This document shows positions 1 through 5,472 of a DNA stretch of 5,472 bases, piece after piece; within the stretch, counting starts at the first letter, position 1; each line of letters opens with the position of its first letter. The notes under the pieces were generated by a model. The model had not been told where the DNA came from. It did not search any database and was given only the letters and a program-made list of their open reading frames with translations. This DNA is from Candidatus Benthicola azotiphorus (GTDB lineage Bacteria; Gemmatimonadota; Gemmatimonadetes; Palauibacterales; Palauibacteraceae): positions 1-5,472 of the forward strand of contig CANPVW010000021.1 in assembly GCA_947581745.1 (NCBI GenBank), written 5' to 3'. The translations under genes and the position numbers were made by a program.

Positions 1-201
1 CGGCTTCGGCCCCAGGGCGTACCAGAACAGCAGCCCGATGATCGGACACAGGACGATGATCGCGGCCCACAGAATACCGACCTTCGGTGACGGCCGGGCC
101 TTCACGATGAGGCCGATCGCCCATGCGTCGAGGACGGTGAGCAGGCCCGCCAGCACCCACCGGGAGTCCAGCGAGATCACGAGGTCCAGGATCCCGTTCA
201 T
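1..201 (-). CDS. Small membrane protein with PLDc_N-type domain (partial, C-terminus off the left edge)
   Basis: The first 67 residues are visible, starting at the ATG at 201..199, and the frame is still open at base 1. Two hydrophobic segments can be seen: residues about 15-33 and about 41-62, joined by a short basic loop (KARPSPK). The second segment, with a Pro-Ile-Ile-Gly core followed by FWYALGPKP, matches the pattern of the PLDc_N domain (phospholipase D-nuclease N-terminal). That domain is found both as a stand-alone protein of roughly 60-100 aa and at the N-terminus of cardiolipin synthases. The visible part cannot tell these apart, because the catalytic HKD motifs, if present, would lie outside the window. 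The start overlaps the exporter stop codon as ATGA, and no good Shine-Dalgarno precedes it, so translation is probably coupled to the exporter. The protein should sit in the inner membrane. Its function is unknown. Confidence 0.8.
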   Translation of the reverse strand, partial: MNGILDLVISLDSRWVLAGLLTVLDAWAIGLIVKARPSPKVGILWAAIIVLCPIIGLLFWYALGPKP

Positions 202-2084
202 GCGGCGCTCGGCGATCCGGCGAACTGCAGCCGGTGGAGGCGCGAGTAGAGCCCGCCGAGCTCCAGGAGCTCGTCGTGGGTTCCGGTCTCGCGGATCTCG
301 CCGTGGTGCATCACGAGGATCCGTTCCGCGTTGCGGATCGTCGAGAGCCGGTGCGCGATGACGAGACTCGTGCGGCCCAGCATCAGCTCCTCCAGGGCCT
401 GCTCGATGCGCGCCTCGATCTCGGAATCGACGGCGCTGGTGGCTTCGTCGAGGATCAGCAGGTCCGGGTCTCCGGCCAGCGCCCGCGCGAAGCTGAGGAG
501 CTGACGCTCTCCCGCGCTCAGATTGCTTCCCCGTTCCCCGAGCCGCTGGTCGTAACGGCCGGGCAATCGCTCCACGTACGCGGCGACGCCCACCCGCCTG
601 GCCGCGTTCAGCACGTCGCTTTCCGCCACATCGGGTCGGCCGAGGTCGATGTTGCGGATCACCGTGTCCGAGAACAGGTACACGTCCTGGAGCACGAGGC
701 CCATCCTGCTCCTCACCACTGGCGCCGGGACGGCCGAGATGTCCACGCCATCGAGCAGAATGACCCCTCGCTGCGGCTTATAGAACCGCATCAGCAGGTT
801 GATCAGCGTCGATTTTCCGGCGCCGGTGGCGCCGACGATCGCGACGCGCTGTCCGGGCTCGACGGTGAAGGTCACGTCCCTGAGCACCCACTCGCTGCCC
901 TCCTCGTCCGGGGCTGGCGCGTCGGTGCCCATCTCGCCGTATCGGAACCATACGTGCCGGAACTCGATCCGCCCGCCGCGAGAGCTCGCTGCCGCTTCCC
1001 GGGGTCGGGCGGACGCTTGAGCCTGGATCGCGCCGACGGCGGGGCCGGCCGCCGGTTCGGTTTCCACGGGGTGCGGCTGCCGATCGAGCAGCTTGAACAC
1101 TCTCTCGGAGCTCGCCATCGCGCTCTGCAGGATGTTGTACTTCTCCGACAGGTCCTGGATCGGCCGGAAGAAGCGACGGGCGTACTGAAGGAACGCCGCG
1201 ATCGTCCCCACCGTCATCGTCCCCCTCAGCGACTCGGTCCCCCCATACCAGATGATCAGGGCCATCGCGACTGCGGCCAGGAGCTCCACGGCGGGGAAAA
1301 AGAGCGCGTAGTACGTGATCGACCTGAGGTGAGCGGACAGATGGTCCCGGTTGATCTGGTCGAACCGCTCGAAGGTCGACTCTTCCTGCCGAAACAGCTG
1401 GGTGATGCTCATCCCCGTGATGCGCTCCTGCAGGAACGCATTGATCCGCGCGAGACGAAGGCGGATGTCCCTGTAGGCCCTTCGCACACGCGTGCGAAAC
1501 AGCCAGGCGGACGCGAACACCAGCGGCAGGACCGTGAACGTCACCAGGGCGAGCCGCCAGTCGAGGATCAGCATCGCGGTGACGATGGCGCCGATCGTGA
1601 ACACGTCGCCGAAGATCGTCACGACGCCAGACGTGAACATTTCGTTCAGCGCCTCTACGTCGCTCGTCACCCTGGTCATCAGGCGACCTACCGGATTGCG
1701 ATCGAAGAAGGCCAGCTCGAGCCGCTGAAGGTGTCCGAAGATCTGGCCTCGAAGGTCCTCCATCACACGCTGGCCGATCCAGGTAGTGAGGAGAGTCTGG
1801 GCGTACTCCAGCACGGCCGCCAGGAGAAGCGAGCTCACGTACACGAGCGCCAGGAATCCGAGCAGCCCGAGGTCGCCGGCCGGAAACGCCTTGTCGATCG
1901 CGACCTTGGTGAGCCAGGGTCCGACGAGGGCGAGGCCTGATGCCGCGATGAGGATTCCGACGGCCACGGCCACCTGCCACCTGTACGGTCTGAGATAGGC
2001 GAGCAGCCGCCGCATCAGCCGGGCGTCGTACGCCTTGCCGAGCGCTTCTTCTTCGTGGACGGGCCCTTCCGGAGATGTCTGCAG
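198..2084 (-). CDS. ABC exporter half-transporter (TMD-NBD fusion, MdlB/MsbA-like), probable CTG start
   Basis: This is an inner-membrane ATP-driven exporter half, 628 aa from the CTG start (605 aa from the first ATG at 2015). Numbering here is from the CTG. Six hydrophobic segments lie at about 37-58, 71-95, 154-174, 177-196, 258-280 and 291-310. An Ala/Pro-rich linker (about 334-372) leads to the ATPase domain: A-loop Tyr382, Walker A GATGAGKST 418-426, Q-loop Gln466, signature LSAGERQ 522-528, Walker B LLILDEA 542-548 with catalytic Glu547, D-loop SAVD 550-553 and H-loop His578. All catalytic residues are intact, so this half can hydrolyse ATP. It must dimerise, either with itself or with a partner encoded elsewhere, since no second half is adjacent. 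An acidic insert of about 17 residues follows the A-loop Tyr (383-399). The substrate cannot be read from the sequence; lipids, drugs or peptides are all possible. The CTG start is chosen because the family-like peptide EEEALGKAYDARL lies upstream of the first ATG and a Shine-Dalgarno fits the CTG. Confidence 0.93.
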   Translation of the reverse strand: MQTSPEGPVHEEEALGKAYDARLMRRLLAYLRPYRWQVAVAVGILIAASGLALVGPWLTKVAIDKAFPAGDLGLLGFLALVYVSSLLLAAVLEYAQTLLTTWIGQRVMEDLRGQIFGHLQRLELAFFDRNPVGRLMTRVTSDVEALNEMFTSGVVTIFGDVFTIGAIVTAMLILDWRLALVTFTVLPLVFASAWLFRTRVRRAYRDIRLRLARINAFLQERITGMSITQLFRQEESTFERFDQINRDHLSAHLRSITYYALFFPAVELLAAVAMALIIWYGGTESLRGTMTVGTIAAFLQYARRFFRPIQDLSEKYNILQSAMASSERVFKLLDRQPHPVETEPAAGPAVGAIQAQASARPREAAASSRGGRIEFRHVWFRYGEMGTDAPAPDEEGSEWVLRDVTFTVEPGQRVAIVGATGAGKSTLINLLMRFYKPQRGVILLDGVDISAVPAPVVRSRMGLVLQDVYLFSDTVIRNIDLGRPDVAESDVLNAARRVGVAAYVERLPGRYDQRLGERGSNLSAGERQLLSFARALAGDPDLLILDEATSAVDSEIEARIEQALEELMLGRTSLVIAHRLSTIRNAERILVMHHGEIRETGTHDELLELGGLYSRLHRLQFAGSPSAA

Positions 2085-2090
2085 GTCGGT

Positions 2091-2098
2091 TCTCCACC
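2091..2098 (-). promoter_or_regulatory. Ribosome binding site supporting the CTG start of the ABC exporter
   Basis: On the minus strand GGTGGAGA is followed by a 7-nt spacer (AACCGAC) counted from GGAG and then CTG at 2084..2082, in frame with the exporter. The first in-frame ATG (2015) has no comparable purine-rich sequence at a suitable distance. No in-frame ATG, GTG or TTG exists between that ATG and the upstream in-frame stop at 2186..2184. The site therefore decides the start, on inference. Confidence 0.55.
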
Positions 2099-2119
2099 GC
2101 TCGAGTGTCGTGCTCCCCG

Positions 2120-2148
2120 AAGATACCCGGAGTCGCGGCGCCGTTCCA
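2120..2148 (-). promoter_or_regulatory. Possible promoter of the ABC exporter unit
   Basis: On the minus strand TGGAAC (2148..2143) and TATCTT (2125..2120) are separated by 17 nt. TATCTT matches 4 of 6 bases of the sigma-70 -10 consensus and TGGAAC matches only 3 of 6 of the -35. The transcript would start near 2113, giving a leader of about 29 nt that contains the Shine-Dalgarno at 2098..2091. The GGAAC core also resembles -35 elements of some ECF sigma factors, but the -10 does not add support for that. This is a weak prediction. Confidence 0.25.
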
Positions 2149-2158
2149 CCCGGGGCGT

Positions 2159-2187
2159 TTGACGCTTGCGCAGCCGCGATACATCAT
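2159..2187 (+). promoter_or_regulatory. Possible uvrA promoter placing the transcript start at the ATG (leaderless)
   Basis: TTGACG (2159-2164, 5 of 6 to the -35 consensus) and CATCAT (2182-2187, 4 of 6 to the -10 consensus) are separated by exactly 17 nt. A start 7 nt after the -10 falls on A2194, the first base of the uvrA ATG. No GGAG, AGGA or similar sequence is present in the 29 nt before the ATG. No SOS-type operator (CTGT-N8-ACAG or GAAC-N4-GTTC style) is visible nearby. Confidence 0.4.
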
Positions 2188-2193
2188 CGCGCC

Positions 2194-5073
2194 ATGCTCA
2201 CCGCCATTCGCGTCCGGGGTGCCCGGCAGAACAACCTCAAAGGGGTGGATGTCGAGATTCCGCACCGCGCCCTGACCGTGCTCACGGGGCCAAGTGGGTC
2301 GGGCAAGTCGAGCCTGGCGTTCGACACCATCTATGCGGAGGGCCAGCGGCGTTACGTGGAGTCTCTCTCCACCTACGCGAAGCAGTTCCTGGAGCGGATG
2401 TCGAAACCGGCGGTGGACTGGATCGACGGTATCGCCCCTTCCGTCGCGATCGACCAGAGAAACGCCGTTCAAACGAGCCGCTCCACCGTCGGCACCGTTA
2501 CGGAGACGTACGACTACATGCGTCTCCTGTGGAGCAGGGTGGGCCGAACGATGTGCCCGCACTGCGGCCTTCGCGTTCTACCCGACACGGTCCAGTCGGC
2601 CACCGACGAGCTCCTGGATCTCGGCAGTGGAACGCCCGTCTACATCACGTTTCCGCTCGAGCGGAGCGCCGGGCTCACACACCAGGCCGCCGTCGACAAT
2701 CTCAGGGCGCGTGGCTACGTACGAGTCGTCATCGACGGCGTCGAGCACCACGTGGACGACCTGGACGACCGGGAACAGCCAGGACCTCCCACCGCCATTC
2801 GCCTCGATTCGGGGCTTCAGGTCGGCGTGGTCGTCGATCGCGTGACCGTGGCGGACGAGCAGCGTGAACGGTTGTCCGACTCGCTGGCCTCCGCGTTCGC
2901 GGAAGGGCACGGCCAGGCGGAGGTGCTGGTGGTCCGGCGGGCGGACGGCGCGGGCGTCGAGGTGGAGCGGAGGCTCAAGTTCGCCGAGGCGTTTCGGTGC
3001 TCCGACTGTGGACGGGAGTCTCCTGACCCGGTTCCACTCCTGTTCAGTTTCAACCACCCCGTCGGGGCCTGTCCCGAATGCAACGGATTCGGGGCCACAC
3101 TGGAGTATGCCCTGACCCTGATCGTGCCGGATGCCGGTCGCTCACTGGCGGACGGCGCTCTCGATCCGTGGACGAAGCCCCGCTACCACCGCGAGGCCGC
3201 CGAGGTGATCGAGCTGGCGTCGCGCCGTGGAGTGGATCCGACGATCCCGTGGCGCCACCTTCCGCAGGCGTTCCGGGACGAGCTGTTGCACGGGTCATCC
3301 GATTTTCTGGGGATGATACCGTTCCTGCGCTCGCGGGAGCGGAAGCGATACAAGCAGTACATCCGGGTGTTCCTCCGCCAGTATCAGCTTCCTGAATCCT
3401 GCCGGACCTGCGAGGGAAAACGGCTGCAGCCGGCAGCGCTCAACGTACGGGTTGGAGGACTCGACATCGCGGAAGCGGCCGCTCTCACGGTGGACGAGCT
3501 GGGCTCGTGGGTCGCCGACCTCGGCCTCGAATCGTTCGAGGCGCGCGTTTCGGAGACGATCGTGCGGGAGCTGCGGGACCGCCTCACCTTCCTGTCGGAA
3601 GTCGGTCTGGGCTACCTGACGACGGAACGCCAGGCCCGGACGCTGTCGGGCGGCGAGATGCAGCGCATCAGGCTGGCCGGGAGCCTGGGAAGTCGGTTGG
3701 TGGATACGCTCTACGTGCTCGACGAACCGACGATCGGATTGCACGCCCGCGATGTCGACCGCTTTCTGGACGTCCTCGGCCGTTTGAGGGACCGCGGGAA
3801 CACGGTCCTCGTGGTCGAGCACGAGGCCGCCGTGATGCGGCAGGCCGATCGTGTCCTGGAGCTGGGTCCGGGGGCCGGAGAGCACGGTGGAGAGCTCGTG
3901 TTCGAGGGAACGTATGCGGGCCTGGCCCTGGCGGAGACAGCCACGGGCAGGGCCCTGCGCGAGGGTGCGGGGGCGCCGCGGCGGTCGCCCGGGAGGCCCG
4001 GGGGCTGGCTCCGCCTCGAGGGCGCGACCCTCCACAACCTGCACGATCTGGATGTGGCGATTCCTCTGGAACGTGTCACGGTGATCACCGGAGTGTCGGG
4101 GTCCGGCAAGTCCACGCTCGTGCACGACGTCCTGTACCGGGCCCTGGAAGAGACCCTGCACGGCGCTTCTACCGCCAGGCGCCATCTCGGCGAGGCCTCG
4201 GGAACCTGGAGATCGCTGACGGGGGCGGAGCTGGTGAAGGACGCAGTGCTGGTCGACCAGAGTCCGATAGGCCGGACGCCGCGCTCGAATCCGATCACCT
4301 ACATCAAGGCGTACGGCGAGATCCGCCGTCTGTTCGCGGCGTTGCCCGAGGCGAAGCGTCGTGGCTTCGGTGCCGGCCACTTCAGCTTCAACGTCGAGGG
4401 CGGGCGCTGCCCGGCCTGCAAAGGCGCGGGGGAGGAAACGGTGGAGATGGTATTCCTCGCCGACGTCTCCATGCCGTGCGAGGTGTGCGAGGGCCGGCGG
4501 TTCAAGCCGGAGATCCTGGATGTGCATTACCGAGGCCGGAGCATCCGGGATGTGCTGGACCTGACGGTGGATGAAGCGATCCGGTTCTTCATCCGGCAGG
4601 ACCGCCTCGGTCAGGCTCTGTGGCAACTGCAGCGTGTGGGGCTGGGCTACCTGCGGCTCGGGCAACCGGCCACGACTCTGTCCGGTGGTGAGGCCCAGAG
4701 GCTCAAGATCGCCCGTGAGCTGGCCCGCAGGTCGGCCGGGAAGCAGCGCATCTACATCCTGGACGAGCCGACGGTCGGACTCGGCCTCGGCGAGATCGGG
4801 CGCCTGTTGAGCGTGCTGCGGCAACTCGTGGATGCGGGGAACACGGTCGTGCTCGTGGAACACGACCTGGACGTGATCGCCTCGGCCGACTGGATCGTGG
4901 ACCTGGGGCCGGAAGCGGCGAACGCCGGCGGACGGATCGTGGTCGCCGGAACTCCGGCGGATGTCATGGCGACTCCGGAATCGCACACCGGTCGTCACCT
5001 CGCCAGGCACCTGCAGAAGGACTCCGGCGAAAAGCCCCCGCCCGCTGGCAGGGCGGACGCTCGGGCGGGGTGA
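2194..5073 (+). CDS. uvrA: Excinuclease ABC subunit UvrA (nucleotide excision repair, DNA damage recognition)
   Basis: UvrA is the cytoplasmic damage sensor of nucleotide excision repair. As an ATP-dependent dimer it scans DNA and loads UvrB. The product is 959 aa (E. coli: 940) with the tandem ABC layout. Half I has Walker A GPSGSGKSS 32-40, signature LSGGEMQ 484-490, Walker B LYVLDEP 506-512, D-loop His517 and H-loop His543. Half II has Walker A GVSGSGKST 633-641, signature LSGGEAQ 829-835, Walker B IYILDEP 853-859 and H-loop His890. CxxC pairs at 121/124, 269/272, 293/296, 403/406, 739/742 and 762/765 fit the zinc modules of the family. The region about 131-245 corresponds to the UvrB-binding domain, which UvrA2-type paralogues lack, so this is a canonical UvrA. 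The ATG at 2194 is chosen because the conserved N-terminus (IRVRGARQNNLKG) begins just after it. An earlier in-frame ATG at 2035 lies inside the opposite gene. One oddity is Gly864 where family members have His after the second Walker B. The last 20 residues look disordered. Confidence 0.98.
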   Translation: MLTAIRVRGARQNNLKGVDVEIPHRALTVLTGPSGSGKSSLAFDTIYAEGQRRYVESLSTYAKQFLERMSKPAVDWIDGIAPSVAIDQRNAVQTSRSTVGTVTETYDYMRLLWSRVGRTMCPHCGLRVLPDTVQSATDELLDLGSGTPVYITFPLERSAGLTHQAAVDNLRARGYVRVVIDGVEHHVDDLDDREQPGPPTAIRLDSGLQVGVVVDRVTVADEQRERLSDSLASAFAEGHGQAEVLVVRRADGAGVEVERRLKFAEAFRCSDCGRESPDPVPLLFSFNHPVGACPECNGFGATLEYALTLIVPDAGRSLADGALDPWTKPRYHREAAEVIELASRRGVDPTIPWRHLPQAFRDELLHGSSDFLGMIPFLRSRERKRYKQYIRVFLRQYQLPESCRTCEGKRLQPAALNVRVGGLDIAEAAALTVDELGSWVADLGLESFEARVSETIVRELRDRLTFLSEVGLGYLTTERQARTLSGGEMQRIRLAGSLGSRLVDTLYVLDEPTIGLHARDVDRFLDVLGRLRDRGNTVLVVEHEAAVMRQADRVLELGPGAGEHGGELVFEGTYAGLALAETATGRALREGAGAPRRSPGRPGGWLRLEGATLHNLHDLDVAIPLERVTVITGVSGSGKSTLVHDVLYRALEETLHGASTARRHLGEASGTWRSLTGAELVKDAVLVDQSPIGRTPRSNPITYIKAYGEIRRLFAALPEAKRRGFGAGHFSFNVEGGRCPACKGAGEETVEMVFLADVSMPCEVCEGRRFKPEILDVHYRGRSIRDVLDLTVDEAIRFFIRQDRLGQALWQLQRVGLGYLRLGQPATTLSGGEAQRLKIARELARRSAGKQRIYILDEPTVGLGLGEIGRLLSVLRQLVDAGNTVVLVEHDLDVIASADWIVDLGPEAANAGGRIVVAGTPADVMATPESHTGRHLARHLQKDSGEKPPPAGRADARAG

Positions 5074-5472
5074 GCGCATCGCGGCCCGCGGTCTCGGTGG
5101 CGCTTCCGTGCCGGAACGTCGCGCCCTGGCTGCCGGAGTGCATCGAGAGCCTCGGATCGCAGTCGCTGCGGGATTTCGAAGTAGTGGCGGTGAACGACGG
5201 GTCGCAGGATGAGACCGGCTCCATCCTGCGGAGATGGTCCGCGCGGGACGGTCGCGTGCGAGTCATCGAGCTCCGGGACGATGAGGTGACCCCTTCGACC
5301 GACGCACGGTCGGGGGGCGGACTGGTGCGGGCGCTCAACACGGCGGTGCGTGCCTCCCGGGCCCCCTTCCTGGCCCGGATGGACGGTGACGACACCGCGC
5401 GGCCGCAGCGGCTCGAGCGGCAGCGCGAGCTCCTGTCGCGACGGTCCGACCTCGCCGCCTGCGGCACGGCGG
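5070..5472 (+). CDS. Family 2 glycosyltransferase, GT-A fold (partial, C-terminus off the right edge)
   Basis: The first 134 residues are visible from the GTG at 5070, and the frame is open at the window end. They match the nucleotide-binding half of a GT2 enzyme, which transfers a sugar from an activated nucleotide donor. The N-terminal strand and helix (VSVALPCRNVAPWLPECIES, 8-27) are followed by the VNDGSQDET motif (41-49), typical of the nucleotide-sugar site, a GLVRALN segment (84-90), and ARMDGDD (102-108), the metal-binding DxD-type motif. No signal peptide or membrane segment is seen in this part, so it is probably cytoplasmic or membrane-associated through its missing C-terminus. The GTG overlaps the uvrA stop as GTGA and there is no clean Shine-Dalgarno, so translational coupling to uvrA is likely. 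A stretch between the fold elements (about 69-83, Asp/Ser/Gly-rich) looks slightly longer than usual. Donor, acceptor and pathway (cell-surface polysaccharide or protein glycosylation) cannot be told. Confidence 0.93.
   Translation, partial: MSASRPAVSVALPCRNVAPWLPECIESLGSQSLRDFEVVAVNDGSQDETGSILRRWSARDGRVRVIELRDDEVTPSTDARSGGGLVRALNTAVRASRAPFLARMDGDDTARPQRLERQRELLSRRSDLAACGTA

Noticed and set aside
234..1940. Long open frame (568 codons) on the plus strand opposite the ABC exporter
   Set aside because: It lies wholly antisense to a gene with intact ABC motifs, and its protein is rich in His, Arg, Asp, Gln and Gly with no recognisable domain. Such frames are expected in GC-rich DNA.
2035..2193. 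Upstream ATG at 2035 as an N-terminal extension of UvrA by 53 residues
   Set aside because: The extension overlaps the exporter coding region, has no similarity to UvrA N-termini, and the conserved start of the family coincides with ATG 2194.
2101..2193. Small gene or RNA in the divergent gap
   Set aside because: The gap is only about 110 bp. I found no open frame with a start and Shine-Dalgarno other than the exporter itself, and no convincing stem-loop RNA structure.
778..2562. 594-codon minus-strand frame spanning the exporter N-terminus, the divergent gap and the start of uvrA
   Set aside because: It runs through two confident genes and the promoter gap in a different frame, and its composition (Arg, Ala, Gly, Pro, Asp) is that of an out-of-frame reading. 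I also considered a frameshifted exporter N-terminus, but the correct frame already encodes the expected peptide.
3985..4010. GC-rich inverted repeat (GCCCGGGAGGCCCGGG) as a possible terminator or regulatory hairpin
   Set aside because: It lies inside uvrA in the variable Arg/Pro/Gly linker between the two ABC halves, has no T-run after it, and is explained by codon composition.
3295..5079. Long open frame (594 codons) on the minus strand opposite uvrA
   Set aside because: It is an antisense shadow of uvrA, with low-complexity Arg/Pro/His/Gln composition, no domain, and no credible start context.

Overview
This GC-rich window (about two thirds G+C by eye) is bacterial and densely packed. It holds two divergent transcription units separated by about 110 bp. 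The high GC, the ABC-exporter N-terminus and the style of the UvrA sequence recall Gemmatimonadota, Acidobacteriota or similar soil and sediment lineages. That placement is an impression from protein style, not a measurement.

Leftward unit (minus strand, read from about 2120 down to 1): a complete ABC exporter half-transporter (transmembrane domain fused to ATPase domain) is followed, with a 4-base ATGA overlap, by a small two-helix membrane protein of the PLDc_N type that runs off the left edge. The exporter has no usable ATG, GTG or TTG at its apparent N-terminus. A CTG codon preceded by a good Shine-Dalgarno sequence is the best start.

Rightward unit (plus strand, 2194 to the right edge): a complete uvrA (excinuclease ABC subunit A, 959 aa) is followed, with a 4-base GTGA overlap, by the first 134 codons of a family 2 glycosyltransferase. 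A promoter-like pair places the predicted transcription start on the A of the uvrA ATG, and no Shine-Dalgarno is present, so uvrA may be translated from a leaderless mRNA.

The pairs within each unit look translationally coupled, but no shared pathway is evident: DNA repair next to sugar transfer, and an exporter next to a small membrane protein. I see no RNA genes, mobile elements, CRISPR arrays or terminators. There is no clear sign of a new multi-gene system. The points most worth checking are the non-canonical start of the exporter, the leaderless uvrA, and a His-to-Gly change in the second ATPase site of UvrA.
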